A stretch of DNA of 64,000 nucleotides from Speluncibacter jeojiensis (lineage in GTDB: Bacteria; Actinomycetota; Actinomycetes; Mycobacteriales; Mycobacteriaceae). The translations under genes were made by a program, and so were the position numbers. The stretch covers positions 62,001-126,000 of the forward strand of contig NZ_JAAIVF010000005.1 of the NCBI RefSeq assembly GCF_029589495.1, read 5' to 3'. Numbering within the stretch: position 1 is the stretch's first letter; every line of letters starts with the position of its first letter. Below, one piece after another: positions 53,694-62,855 of the stretch. A model generated the notes under the pieces. It searched no databases. It saw only the letters and a list, made by a program, of their open reading frames with translations, and was not told the DNA's origin.

Positions 53694-54761
53694 CTAGCGG
53701 GAAGCGTCCGGGTGGGGTGAGTCCGGGTGGGATGAGTCGCTGCCGGGGCGCAGGCTGCCGATGCCGAGCGACCCGGCCGTCGGGGGCGGGGCCGTCGCGG
53801 GGGAGTCGGGCTCGGAGGTCGGCCCCGGCAGCGGCGGCAGGTCGTCGAGGAAGTCCGCCGACGGGACGAAGAACAGTGAGCCGGTGACCGCGGTGGTGAA
53901 GTCGAGCAGGCGATCGGTGTTGCCGGGCGGGTCGCCGAGGAACATGTTCTCCAGCATCCGCTCGGTGATCGACGGGGTCGCGCAGTAGCCGATGAAGTAG
54001 GTGCCCATCTCCCCGTCGCCGACCGAGCCGAAGGGCATGTTGGCACGCAGGATGTCGAGTCCGTTGCCGTCCTCGTCGTCGATCGAGGTGAGCGCCGAGT
54101 GCGCGTTCGTGGGCTTGACGTCGTCGGGCATCTCGATGTCGTCGAGCTTGCTCCGCCCGATCGCGCGCTCCTGCTCCTCCACCGAGATCGACTCCCAGGC
54201 CGCCATGTCGTGCAGGTATTTCTGCACGTGCACATAGCTGCCGCCGGCAAAGTCGGGGTCGTTGTCGCCGACGGTGACCGCGGCGACGGCGGCCTGACCG
54301 ACGGGGTTCTCGGTGCCGTCGACGAATCCGATCAGGTCGCGGTTCTCGAAGTACCGGAAGCCGTGGGTCTCGTCGATGACGGTCGCGAACCCGGCCAGGC
54401 GCTTGACGATCTGACGGCCCAACTCGAAGCAGGCGTCCATGTCCATGGCCCGGATGTGGAAGAGCAGGTCGCCGGGGGTCGACGGCGCCCGGTGGCGCGG
54501 CCCCTGCAGTTCGATGAACTCGTGCAACTCCGCGGGCCGGGCGCCGTCGAACAACCGGCCCCAGGCCGCCGAGCCGATGCCGGTGATCAGCTCCAGGCCG
54601 GTGCCGGGCACCCGCATACCCACCGCGCGCTGCAGGCCGATGACGTCGTCGAGCAGATCGTGCACCGTCGCCTCGCCGCCGGGATCGACGGTCGCCACGA
54701 GGAAGAGCGCGGCGGGCGTCATCGGGGTGGTCACCGGCTGGGATTGGGCTAACTCGGGCAT
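53694..54761 (-). CDS. dyp: Dye-decolorising peroxidase with encapsulin cargo peptide
   Basis: 355 residues. Class P-type DyP: GFVDGTENPVGQAAVAA (G-x-x-D-G motif with the distal Asp, about 153), distal Arg and proximal His region (KPTNAHSALTSIDDEDGNG, His about 225), SITERMLENMFLGDPPGNTDRLLDFTTAVTGSLFFVPSADFL. The C-terminus holds the encapsulation signal S-L-G-I-G-S-L (about 330-336), here followed by a further ~15-residue tail with S-S-H-P-D/S-P-H-P-D repeats. Uses H2O2 to oxidise substrates inside the shell. First gene of the pair. Confidence 0.95.
   Translation of the reverse strand: MPELAQSQPVTTPMTPAALFLVATVDPGGEATVHDLLDDVIGLQRAVGMRVPGTGLELITGIGSAAWGRLFDGARPAELHEFIELQGPRHRAPSTPGDLLFHIRAMDMDACFELGRQIVKRLAGFATVIDETHGFRYFENRDLIGFVDGTENPVGQAAVAAVTVGDNDPDFAGGSYVHVQKYLHDMAAWESISVEEQERAIGRSKLDDIEMPDDVKPTNAHSALTSIDDEDGNGLDILRANMPFGSVGDGEMGTYFIGYCATPSITERMLENMFLGDPPGNTDRLLDFTTAVTGSLFFVPSADFLDDLPPLPGPTSEPDSPATAPPPTAGSLGIGSLRPGSDSSHPDSPHPDASR
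53706..53735. repeat. 15-bp tandem repeat, two units, encoding the DyP tail
   Basis: gtccgggtggggtga then gtccgggtgggatga, differing at one base, encoding (minus strand) the S-H-P-D-S/P-H-P-D tail after the cargo peptide. Confidence 0.85.
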
Positions 54762-54916
54762 CAGTCACTCCGACTCGGGTTGATCTTGTCCTCCCCGACG
54801 GTAGCCCACGCCGCCGGTCGTCGCCCGATCGTCCGACGCCGCCGGAGAGGTGGGTGCCCGCTGTCGGTGTCTGTTGCCCGGGCTTGACGTCCGGGCCTGA
54901 TGTCGGGGCTTGGCGC

Positions 54917-54922
54917 TACCGT
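54917..54922 (+). promoter_or_regulatory. Leaderless -10 box of VOC gene
   Basis: TACCGT, 6 bases before the ATG 54929. Confidence 0.42.
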
Positions 54923-54928
54923 GCGTTC

Positions 54929-55279
54929 ATGGCACTGACACTCGGCATGATCACGATCGACTCGGCCGACCCGGGTCCGCTCGCGCGATGGTGGGCGGAG
55001 CTGACGGGCGGCACGATCGAGCAGGAGAACGACGGCTGGTTCCACGTCGTCGGCGTTCCAGGGTGGGGGCACAAGCTCGGCTTCCAGAAGGTCGACGACC
55101 CGACCCCCGGCAAGAACCGCCAGCACATGGACCTGTCCGCGCCGGACCTCGAAGCCGAGGTCGACCGCGTGCTCGCGGCCGGCGCCACCGAGCTGTACCG
55201 GGAGAACATGGACGGCTTCCGGTGGGTGGTGTTCGCGGATCCCGAGGGCAACCGGTTCTGCGTGTCCGGGGCGCACTGA
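54929..55279 (+). CDS. VOC/glyoxalase-fold protein
   Basis: 116 residues. Two beta-alpha-beta-beta-beta units: LGMITIDSADPGPLARWWAELTGG and the second half HMDLSAPDLEAEVDRVLAAGATELYRE, ending GFRWVVFADPEGNRFCVSG. H and E positions suggest a metal site (His in QHMDL, Glu in PEGNRFCV). Close in size and place to Rv0801. Substrate unknown; such proteins include antibiotic-resistance and dioxygenase members. Leaderless start. Confidence 0.86.
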   Translation: MALTLGMITIDSADPGPLARWWAELTGGTIEQENDGWFHVVGVPGWGHKLGFQKVDDPTPGKNRQHMDLSAPDLEAEVDRVLAAGATELYRENMDGFRWVVFADPEGNRFCVSGAH

Positions 55280-55341
55280 ACCGGGTCCCGTGCTGAGCCG
55301 GGCACCGCACTGAGCCGGGTCCTGCGCTGAGGCGAACCGGG
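55274..55341 (+). repeat. 17-bp tandem repeat, four units, between VOC and aminopeptidase genes
   Basis: cactgaaccgggtcccg, tgctgagccgggcaccg, cactgagccgggtcctg, cgctgaggcgaaccggg. It starts in the final codons of the VOC gene and fills most of the 79-base gap. Confidence 0.82.
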
Positions 55342-55358
55342 CACAGACGGGCTCCTGC

Positions 55359-56660
55359 ATGATGGTCGGTATGCCATCGATGACGCAGGCCGACGCCCAG
55401 GGATTGTGTTCGTTCGTCGACGCCTCACCGTCGCCGTTCCACGTCTGTGCGACGGTGGCCGGTCGTCTGGCGGAGCAGGGCTTCACCGAGCTGCGCGAGG
55501 TGGACGCCTGGCCGTCCGAACCCGGTCGTCACTACCTGATCCGCGGCGGGTCGCTGATCGCGTGGAGCACCGAGGGCGCCGCGGACCGGGCTGCGACACC
55601 GTTCCGGATCGTCGGCGGCCACACCGACAGCCCCAACCTGCGGGTCAAGCAGCACCCCGACCTGAACTCGGCCGGGTGGCAGCTCGTCGGGCTCGAGCCC
55701 TACGGCGGCGCGTGGCTCAACTCGTGGCTGGACCGCGACCTCGGCATCTCCGGACGGATCAGCGTGCGCGACGGTAACTCGGTGCGCGACAAGCTGGTTC
55801 GCGTGGACCGCCCGATCCTGCGGGTGCCCCAGCTGGCGATCCACCTGTCGGAGGACCGCAAGGGCGTGCAGTTGGACCCGCAGCGGCACGTCAACGGGAT
55901 CTGGGGGATCGGCGACGAGCCGCGGTCGTTCCTGGAGTTCGTCGCCGCGCAGGCCGGGGTCGCCGTGGGGTCGGTGCTGGGCTGGGAACTGATGACCCAC
56001 GACCTGGCGCCGAGCGCGGTCGTCGGCGAGCGCGGCGAGCTCGTCAGCGCGTCGCGCCTCGACAACCAGGGCACCTGTTACGCCGGGCTGGCGGCACTGC
56101 TGGCCGCGGCGCAGCGGCCCGGCCCGGCGATCCCGGTGCTGGCGCTGTTCGACCACGAGGAGGTCGGCAGCATGTCCGACCGCGGCGCGTTCTCGGACCT
56201 GCTCTCGGCGGTGCTCGAACGGATCGTCCTCTCCCGCGGCGGCGACCGGGAGGACCTGCTGCGCGCGAAGCCGGGGTCGGTGTGCGCGTCCGGGGACATG
56301 GCGCACGCGACGCACCCGAACTACCCCGATCGGCACGAGCCCGCCCATCGGATCGCGGTGAACGGCGGACCGGTGCTCAAGGTCAACCAGAACCTGCGCT
56401 ACGCCTCGGACGCCGCCGGTGCGGCCGCCTTCGCGCTGGCCTGCGACCGGGCGGGGGTGCCGCTGCAGCGCTACCTGCACCGCGCGGACCTGCCGTGCGG
56501 CTCGACGATCGGTCCGATCACCGCCTCGCGCATCGGGGTGTCGACGGTCGACGTCGGTGCCCCGCAGCTGGCCATGCACTCGGCGCGCGAGCTGATGGGC
56601 GCCGCCGATGTGACGGCGTACGCCGAGGCGCTGGCGGCCTTCCTGACCCCAGGCGAGTAG
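55359..56660 (+). CDS. pepC: M18-family aminopeptidase
   Basis: 433 residues (ATG 55359; ATG at 55371 and 55380 also possible). Dinuclear zinc aminopeptidase: [17 protein letters not shown] (His and Asp ligands), [32 protein letters not shown] (Asp-Glu-Glu), and [17 protein letters not shown] (final His). Matches PepC/DAP of M. tuberculosis (Rv0800) by position beside the encapsulin genes. Cytosolic; releases N-terminal residues. A 17-bp tandem repeat lies just upstream. Confidence 0.93.
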   Translation: MMVGMPSMTQADAQGLCSFVDASPSPFHVCATVAGRLAEQGFTELREVDAWPSEPGRHYLIRGGSLIAWSTEGAADRAATPFRIVGGHTDSPNLRVKQHPDLNSAGWQLVGLEPYGGAWLNSWLDRDLGISGRISVRDGNSVRDKLVRVDRPILRVPQLAIHLSEDRKGVQLDPQRHVNGIWGIGDEPRSFLEFVAAQAGVAVGSVLGWELMTHDLAPSAVVGERGELVSASRLDNQGTCYAGLAALLAAAQRPGPAIPVLALFDHEEVGSMSDRGAFSDLLSAVLERIVLSRGGDREDLLRAKPGSVCASGDMAHATHPNYPDRHEPAHRIAVNGGPVLKVNQNLRYASDAAGAAAFALACDRAGVPLQRYLHRADLPCGSTIGPITASRIGVSTVDVGAPQLAMHSARELMGAADVTAYAEALAAFLTPGE

Positions 56661-56799
56661 TCGCGGCGGGTCGGGCGCCGGGCGGTCGACGCGCACCACG
56701 GTCGGTGCGAGACTGGAAGTGGTGCAGGTGCCCCGCGATCCGTGCGGGTCCCACGTGATCACGGGCGTTCCGACCGGCATCCGGTTGAAGGGAGGAACC

Positions 56800-57369
56800 G
56801 TGGCCAGCCCCACCGTCCCCGATCATCTCGTCACGCTGGACGAGTGGAACTCCCGGCCGCGATACGAGCGTTTCGTCGTCGAGGTGGTCGCCGGCGTGCC
56901 GGTGATCGAGCCCCGGCCGATGCTGCTGCATCAGCGGGTCGCGAACCGGTTGGTCACCGCCCTCGACCGGCAGCTGCCGGATGAGCTGTCCGCGGTGGGT
57001 CACATCGAGTTGCTGCTCGAGAGTTCCCCGCTGACCGTGCGCTGCCCGGATGTGCTCGTCGTCGGTAGTGCACTGGTCGCCGCGAACCGCCGCCGAGCCC
57101 GGGCCACGGACGTGTCGTTGGTGGTCGAGGTGGTGTCGGAGTGCACGCGCCGCACCGACCGGGTGACGAAGTTCGCCGAGTACGCGCGGGCCGGGATCGG
57201 CCGGTACTGGATCGTCGACATCGCGGGCACACCGCGGTTGTCCGCGTTCGAGTCGAGCGGTGCCGGTTACGTGCCGGTCGGCGAGCTGGTCGGTGACGGT
57301 CGTCTCATCGTCGCGGGGCGCGAGGTCGCGCTGGACGTCGCTGCGCTGACGGCTCGTCGTCCCCGGTAG
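56800..57369 (+). CDS. Uma2-family putative endonuclease (DUF820)
   Basis: 189 residues from GTG 56800 with ribosome site gggagg; a longer frame to 56719 lacks that. PD-(D/E)xK fold: [31 protein letters not shown] (Asp), [34 protein letters not shown] (E-x-V plus the D-R-x-x-K and Y-W-I-V-D of Uma2). Family spread by horizontal transfer in actinobacteria; function undetermined. Sits between pepC and purL and its last bases carry a -10-like TAGACT used by purL. Confidence 0.85.
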   Translation: MASPTVPDHLVTLDEWNSRPRYERFVVEVVAGVPVIEPRPMLLHQRVANRLVTALDRQLPDELSAVGHIELLLESSPLTVRCPDVLVVGSALVAANRRRARATDVSLVVEVVSECTRRTDRVTKFAEYARAGIGRYWIVDIAGTPRLSAFESSGAGYVPVGELVGDGRLIVAGREVALDVAALTARRPR

Positions 57370-57372
57370 ACT
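57367..57372 (+). promoter_or_regulatory. -10 box of purL
   Basis: TAGACT overlapping the stop of the Uma2 gene, ~41 bases before the purL GTG; a GGGAAGGG ribosome site follows, so this message has a leader. Confidence 0.42.
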
Positions 57373-57413
57373 CGGGCACACTGCCTGCCTCCAGGGAAGG
57401 GACCGAAAAGCTC

Positions 57414-59708
57414 GTGTCAGCAGAAGGCCGCTCCACGTCAGTCGACACCGTCACCAACGCCGCAGCGACCCCCGAGCTGGCTCAGCCGCACCGGGAACTC
57501 GGCCTCAAGGATGACGAGTACGCCCGCATCAAGGAGATCCTCGGACGCCGTCCGACCGACGCCGAGCTGGCGATGTACTCGGTGATGTGGTCCGAGCACT
57601 GCTCGTACAAGTCCTCCAAGGTGCACCTGAAGTACTTCGGCGAGACCACCACCGACGAGATGCGCTCGTCCATGCTCGCCGGCATCGGCGAGAACGCCGG
57701 CGTCGTCGACATCGGCGACGGCTGGGCGGTCACCTTCAAGGTCGAGTCGCACAACCACCCGTCCTTCGTCGAGCCCTATCAGGGCGCGGCGACCGGTGTG
57801 GGCGGCATCGTCCGCGACATCATGGCGATGGGCGCGCGCCCGATCGCGGTGATGGACCAACTGCGCTTCGGTGCGGCCGATCACCCCGACACCCGCCGCG
57901 TGGTCGATGGCGTGGTCGCCGGTGTCGGCGGCTACGGCAACTCCCTGGGCCTGCCGAACGTCGGCGGCGAGACCGTGTTCGACGCCTCCTACCAGGGCAA
58001 CCCGCTCGTGAATGCGCTGTGTGCGGGCGCGATGCGCGTCGAGGACCTGCACCTGGCGTTCGCGTCGGGCGCCGGCAACAAGATCATCCTGTTCGGCGCG
58101 CGCACCGGCCTCGACGGCATCGGCGGCGTGTCGGTGCTCGCGTCGGAGACCTTCGACGAGTCCTCGGGCGGACGCCCCAAGAAGCTCCCCGCCGTCCAGG
58201 TCGGTGACCCGTTCACCGAGAAGGTGCTCATCGAGTGCTGTCTGGACCTGTACCGCGACAAGCTGGTGGTGGGCATCCAGGACCTCGGCGGTGCCGGACT
58301 GTCCTGCGCCACCTCCGAACTCGCGGCGGCCGGTGACGGCGGCATGCACATCCAGCTCGAGAAGGTGCCGACCCGCGCGAAGGGCATGACCCCGGCCGAG
58401 GTGCTCTCCAGCGAGTCGCAGGAGCGCATGTGCGCGGTCGTCACGCCCGAGAACGTCGACGAGTTCATGGCGGTCTGCAAGAAGTGGGATGTGCTGGCCA
58501 CAGTGATCGGCGAGGTCACCGACGGTGAGCACCTCGTCATCGACTGGCACGGCGAGACCGTCGTCGACGCGCCCGCGCACACCATGGCGCTCGAGGGTCC
58601 GGTCTACGAGCGCCCGGTGCAGCGTCCCGACAAGCAGGACGCGCTGATCGCCGACACCACCGCGAAGCTGGCCCGCCCGCAGACCGCGGACGAGCTCGAG
58701 GCCACGCTGCTGAAGATGATCTCCTCGCCGGCGCTGTGCAGCCGCAGGTGGATCACCGAGCAGTACGACCGCTACGTGCGCGGCAACACCGTGCTCGCCG
58801 AGAACGCCGACGGCGGTGTGGTCCGCATCGACGAGCAGACCGGCCGCGGCATCGCGCTCGCGACCGACGCGTCCGGCCGCTACACGATGCTCGACCCGTA
58901 CGCGGGCGCCCAGCTCGCGCTCGCCGAGGCGTACCGCAACGTCGCCGTCACCGGCTCCACCCCGAAGGCGGTCTCCAACTGCCTCAACTTCGGTTCCCCG
59001 GAGGATCCGGGCGTGATGTGGCAGTTCCAGCAGGCCGTCCGCGGCCTCGCGGACGGCTGCGCGCAGCTCGGCATCCCCGTCACCGGCGGCAACGTCAGCT
59101 TCTACAACCAGACCGGCGCGACCGCGATCCTGCCGACCCCGGTCGTCGCCGTGCTCGGCGTCATCGACGACGTGCACCGCCGCATCCCGACCGGGCTCGG
59201 CCTCGAGCCCGGCGAGACGCTGATCCTGCTGGGGGAGACCCGCGACGAGCTCGACGGCTCGATCTGGGCGCAGGTCGAGCACGACCACCTGGGCGGCGTG
59301 CCGCCGAAGGTGGACCTCGAGCACGAGCGCCTGCTCGCCGAGATCCTGCTGGCCGGCAGTCGCGACGGGCTGATCTCCGCCGCGCACGACCTGTCCGAGG
59401 GTGGCCTCGCGCAGGCAGTCGTGGAGGCGGCGCTGGCGGGCGAGACCGGCTGCCGGATCCTGCTGCCCGAGGGCGCGGACCCGTTCGTGTCGCTGTTCTC
59501 CGAGTCGGCCGGCCGGGTGCTGGTCGCGGTGCCGCGCACCGAGGAGACCCGGTTCACCGCGATGTGCAGCGCCCGCAAGATGCCGTGGACCCGGATCGGC
59601 GTGGTCGACCAGGGTGCGGACTCGGTCGAGGTGCAGGGCCAGTTCTCCGTCACCCTCGACGAGTTGCGCCGGCACCACGAATCGACGCTGCCGACCCTGT
59701 TCGGATAG
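57414..59708 (+). CDS. purL: FGAM synthetase large subunit
   Basis: 764 residues from GTG. Small-type PurL, used with PurS and PurQ. Two ATPase halves: [22 protein letters not shown] (substrate His), [27 protein letters not shown] (first nucleotide site), [43 protein letters not shown] and [23 protein letters not shown]. Fourth step of purine synthesis. First ~30 residues are low-conservation and the start could be later. The next gene begins at the base after the TAG. Confidence 0.96.
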   Translation: MSAEGRSTSVDTVTNAAATPELAQPHRELGLKDDEYARIKEILGRRPTDAELAMYSVMWSEHCSYKSSKVHLKYFGETTTDEMRSSMLAGIGENAGVVDIGDGWAVTFKVESHNHPSFVEPYQGAATGVGGIVRDIMAMGARPIAVMDQLRFGAADHPDTRRVVDGVVAGVGGYGNSLGLPNVGGETVFDASYQGNPLVNALCAGAMRVEDLHLAFASGAGNKIILFGARTGLDGIGGVSVLASETFDESSGGRPKKLPAVQVGDPFTEKVLIECCLDLYRDKLVVGIQDLGGAGLSCATSELAAAGDGGMHIQLEKVPTRAKGMTPAEVLSSESQERMCAVVTPENVDEFMAVCKKWDVLATVIGEVTDGEHLVIDWHGETVVDAPAHTMALEGPVYERPVQRPDKQDALIADTTAKLARPQTADELEATLLKMISSPALCSRRWITEQYDRYVRGNTVLAENADGGVVRIDEQTGRGIALATDASGRYTMLDPYAGAQLALAEAYRNVAVTGSTPKAVSNCLNFGSPEDPGVMWQFQQAVRGLADGCAQLGIPVTGGNVSFYNQTGATAILPTPVVAVLGVIDDVHRRIPTGLGLEPGETLILLGETRDELDGSIWAQVEHDHLGGVPPKVDLEHERLLAEILLAGSRDGLISAAHDLSEGGLAQAVVEAALAGETGCRILLPEGADPFVSLFSESAGRVLVAVPRTEETRFTAMCSARKMPWTRIGVVDQGADSVEVQGQFSVTLDELRRHHESTLPTLFG

Positions 59709-61535
59709 GTGTCGGTGGGGCAGCGGGGCCTCGAGTCCGATCGGTCGGGCGAGGACGTGCCGACGGACGGTGCGGCGGTCGACGTTGCAGACGCCGCCGC
59801 CGTCGCCACGGAGCCCCCTGCCCGGGTCGAGCGTCGGCCGCGGCACCCGTTCGCGGCCTGGGCGTGGAGCCTGGTGCGGCTGGACTTCGTCGGCATCGTC
59901 TTCGCGGCGCTGTTCTTCTGCTGGTCGCTCACGCCCTCGCTGCTGCCTCGTGACTGGCTGTTCCAGGGGCTGATCGGCGGCATCAACGCCGTCATCGGCT
60001 ACGGCGTCGGTGTCGTGATCGGTTGGCTCGTACGCCGGTTCGTGCTGGCAAGAGTGCCGTGGTGGCCGCTGCCCGACCGGGCGATGTGGTGGCTCAAGGC
60101 GATCGCGGTCACTGCCTCGATCGCCGCCTCACTGCTGATGCTGGTGTGGTCGGCGCACTGGCAGCGCCAGCTCGCCGCGCTCATGGACGCCGAGGGCACC
60201 ACCACGACCGGGTACATCCGTACCGGTGTGCTGAGCATGCTGGTCGCGGCGCTGCTGATCTCGCTGTTCCGGGTGTTGCGAGACCTGGTCCGATGGGTTG
60301 CGCGCCAGATCAATCGGCTGCTCAAGGTGCCGCGACCGGCGGCCAACCTGCTCGGACTGCTGGTGGTCCTGGTGCTCGCGCTCACGCTGGTCGACGGCGT
60401 GCTGCTCCGGGGCATGTATGCCGCCGCGAACTCGGTCTTCGGCCTGCAGAACAACCGCACCCCGTCGGGCATCGCCGAGCCGATGCTCCCGGAGCGCTCG
60501 GGTTCGCCCGAGTCCCTGGCCAAGTGGGACACGCTGGGCTACGAGGGCAAGTATTTCGTGGCCCGCGGTCTGCGTGCCGACGCGCTGAGCACGGCCAACG
60601 GCACAACGGCGATGCAGCCGATCCGGGTGTATGTCGGCCTGGACTCCGCACCGACTGCGCAGCAGCGCGCCGACCTCATGCTCGCCGAACTCGAACGCAC
60701 CGGGGCTTTCCGCCGCAAGGCACTGGTGGTCATCCCGACCACCGGCACCGGCTGGGTCAATCCGACGGCCGCGCAGGCGATCGAGCTGATGTACAACGGC
60801 GACACCGCACTGGTGGCCATGCAGTACTCGTACCTGCCGAGCTGGATCTCGTTCCTGGCCGACCGCGACAAGGCCGCCGCCGCCGGAAGACTGCTGTTCG
60901 ACACCGTCTACGGCAAGTGGTCGAGCCTGCCCGAGCAGGCGCGGCCCAAGCTCTACATGTACGGCGAGAGCCTCGGCACGCAGGCGGGCGAGGGCGCGTT
61001 CAAGGGCCTCGGCGACATCCGGTCGAAGACCGACGGGGTGCTGTGGGTCGGTCCGCCCAACTCGAACCGGTTGTGGCGGCAGTTCGTCGACCGGCGGGAC
61101 CCCGGCAGCACCGAGGTGTCGCCGGTCTACGTCGACGGGTTGGTCGTGCGATTCATCAACAACCCCGCGGATCTACGCAAGCTCGACGACCAGCCATGGC
61201 TCGAGCCGCAGGTGCTGTACATCCAGCACCCGTCCGATCCGGTGGTCTGGTGGTCGCCGGATCTGATCCTCAAACGCCCGGACTGGCTCTCGGAGCCGCC
61301 GGGGCCGGACCGGCTGCCGGCGATGAAGTGGTTCCCGTTCGTCACCTTCTGGCAGGTGTCGGCCGACCTCGCCAACGCCGCGGGGGTGCCGGACGGACAC
61401 GGGCACAACTACGGCACCTCCGTGCTCGACGGGTGGGCGGCCATCGCCGCACCGCCCGGGTGGACCGCGCAGGACCAGCAGCACGCGCGGACGGTGCTGA
61501 AGCAGGTGATGAAGTCCCAAGGGCCGGAGAAGTGA
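59709..61535 (+). CDS. Membrane alpha/beta-hydrolase (Abhydrolase_9)
   Basis: 608 residues, GTG directly after the purL stop. A ~50-residue cytosolic N-terminus, then about four transmembrane helices (60-250; FAALFFCWSLTPSLLPRDWL is the family's marker), followed by an extracytoplasmic hydrolase domain (about 270-600) with nucleophile in LYMYGESLGTQAGEGAF (G-E-S-L-G, about 420) and Asp/His in IQHPSDPVVWWSPD and DGHGHNYGTSVLDGW. Matches the Abhydrolase_9_N/Abhydrolase_9 pair found in mycobacteria. Natural substrate unknown. Overlaps the CPBP gene by GTGA. Confidence 0.88.
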   Translation: MSVGQRGLESDRSGEDVPTDGAAVDVADAAAVATEPPARVERRPRHPFAAWAWSLVRLDFVGIVFAALFFCWSLTPSLLPRDWLFQGLIGGINAVIGYGVGVVIGWLVRRFVLARVPWWPLPDRAMWWLKAIAVTASIAASLLMLVWSAHWQRQLAALMDAEGTTTTGYIRTGVLSMLVAALLISLFRVLRDLVRWVARQINRLLKVPRPAANLLGLLVVLVLALTLVDGVLLRGMYAAANSVFGLQNNRTPSGIAEPMLPERSGSPESLAKWDTLGYEGKYFVARGLRADALSTANGTTAMQPIRVYVGLDSAPTAQQRADLMLAELERTGAFRRKALVVIPTTGTGWVNPTAAQAIELMYNGDTALVAMQYSYLPSWISFLADRDKAAAAGRLLFDTVYGKWSSLPEQARPKLYMYGESLGTQAGEGAFKGLGDIRSKTDGVLWVGPPNSNRLWRQFVDRRDPGSTEVSPVYVDGLVVRFINNPADLRKLDDQPWLEPQVLYIQHPSDPVVWWSPDLILKRPDWLSEPPGPDRLPAMKWFPFVTFWQVSADLANAAGVPDGHGHNYGTSVLDGWAAIAAPPGWTAQDQQHARTVLKQVMKSQGPEK

Positions 61536-62188
61536 CCGGAAGCCGTTGCGCAGCAACACTTGCTGTGGCGGGTGCGCTGTGGTGGGCCAACCGGGCACCG
61601 AAGCCGCGCTCCGCGAACGCACGAGCCGTGCTGGGCGCCGGCGTCGCACTGTCCGCTACCGCGGTCGCGTCCGCCGTCGGCATCTCTTCCCGGAAGCTCG
61701 GTCTGGCCCGGTCCGACGTCGGTGCGGGATGTCGTCTCGGAGCCGCCGTGGGTGCCCCCTTGTTTGCCGGCTGGGCGGTCGCGTCGTCGGTGCCGGCGCT
61801 GCGGGCCCGGCCTGCGACCGGCGCACATGACGACCTCGCTCGGTGGGTGCTGCTACGGATTCCGCTGGGCACCGTCGTGACAGAGGAACTGCTGTTCCGT
61901 TCAGTGTTCTACGCGCTGACGCGACGGGCATGGACGCCACCGGTGGCCCGGGCGGTGTGCGCGGTGGCGTTCGGACTGTGGCACGTCCGTACCGCCCGCC
62001 TGGCCGGCGACAGCGTCCCGCTCGTGTTCGCGGCGACCACGGCCGCCGGCGTCGGGTTCGACTGGCTGCGCGCCCGCAGCGGCAGCGTGGTCGCGCCGGC
62101 GCTCGTGCACTACGCGCTCAATGCCGGTGGGGCGCTGATGATCGCACGAACCTCTCGGGGAGTGGGCTATCCTGACGGCGATGTCTGA
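61532..62188 (+). CDS. CPBP-family intramembrane metalloprotease
   Basis: 218 residues from GTG (overlap with the hydrolase). About six helices with the CPBP/Abi motifs: VVTEELLFRSVFYAL (E-E-x-x-x-R), AFGLWHVRTA (F-x-x-x-H) and ALVHYALNAGG (H-x-x-x-N/D). Corresponds to Rv0804 next to purL. Family roles are CAAX-like prenyl proteolysis or bacteriocin self-immunity; here unknown. The next TetR gene starts inside its last 8 bases. Confidence 0.86.
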   Translation: MTGSRCAATLAVAGALWWANRAPKPRSANARAVLGAGVALSATAVASAVGISSRKLGLARSDVGAGCRLGAAVGAPLFAGWAVASSVPALRARPATGAHDDLARWVLLRIPLGTVVTEELLFRSVFYALTRRAWTPPVARAVCAVAFGLWHVRTARLAGDSVPLVFAATTAAGVGFDWLRARSGSVVAPALVHYALNAGGALMIARTSRGVGYPDGDV

Positions 62189-62831
62189 CGCCGAGGGTTC
62201 AGCGGGCGCTTCCCCCCGCCGCTGGGCAGGCCGTACCGCCGACGAACGGATCGATGAGCGTCGACGCCAGTTGCTCGACGCGGGTTACCAACTGCTGGGC
62301 ACCGAGGGGGCTTCCGCGGTGACCGTACGGGCGGTGACCCGATTGTCGGGGTTGTCGCCGCGGTATTTCTACGAGAGCTACGCGAGTCGTGAGGACCTGT
62401 TGCGGGCGGTGTTCGACGACCGGTTCGCCGTCATCCATCAGGCCGTGCAAGACGCCATGGTCGGCGCAGACCCCGGCTTCGATGCCCAGGCGCGGGCATC
62501 GATCGACGCCACCGCGCGGTGTCTGGAGGAGGACCCGCGGCTCGGCCGGGCGCTGCTGCGTGAGTCGCTGGCCGACGACACCCTGCGCGCCTACGCCGAG
62601 CGGGCGCTTCCCGAGTTCGTGGCGGGCGTGGCGCTGCGAGCCGTCGACGTCGCCGCGGTCGCGGCCTTGGATCCGGCCGAGCTGCAGGTGCTCATCTTGG
62701 CGGTCTCCGGCGTCCAGGTGTCGCTGCTGCTGTCCTGGTGCGAGGGGTTGCTGCCGCTGCGCCGCGGGGAGTTGGTCGACAAGGTGGTCGCTGTGGTCGC
62801 AGGAATCGTCGGCAGCGCCGGCCTACTGTGA
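62181..62831 (+). CDS. TetR-family regulator
   Basis: 216 residues; ATG 62181 overlaps the CPBP gene by 8 bases. HTH (about 26-70): DERRRQLLDAGYQLLGTEGASAVTVRAVTRLSGLSPRYFYESYASREDLLRAVF. The Y-F-Y-E-S-Y recognition part is unusual but seen in TetR proteins with long DNA helices. Effector domain contains one Cys each in RCLEED and SWCEG. Likely regulates the hydrolase-CPBP unit. Confidence 0.86.
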   Translation: MSDAEGSAGASPRRWAGRTADERIDERRRQLLDAGYQLLGTEGASAVTVRAVTRLSGLSPRYFYESYASREDLLRAVFDDRFAVIHQAVQDAMVGADPGFDAQARASIDATARCLEEDPRLGRALLRESLADDTLRAYAERALPEFVAGVALRAVDVAAVAALDPAELQVLILAVSGVQVSLLLSWCEGLLPLRRGELVDKVVAVVAGIVGSAGLL

Positions 62832-62855
62832 GCTTCCCTTCGTGCTTGCCGTCTT

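Noticed and set aside
57438-59846. 802-codon open frame opposite purL
   Set aside because: Same explanation; purL motifs are unmistakable on the plus strand.
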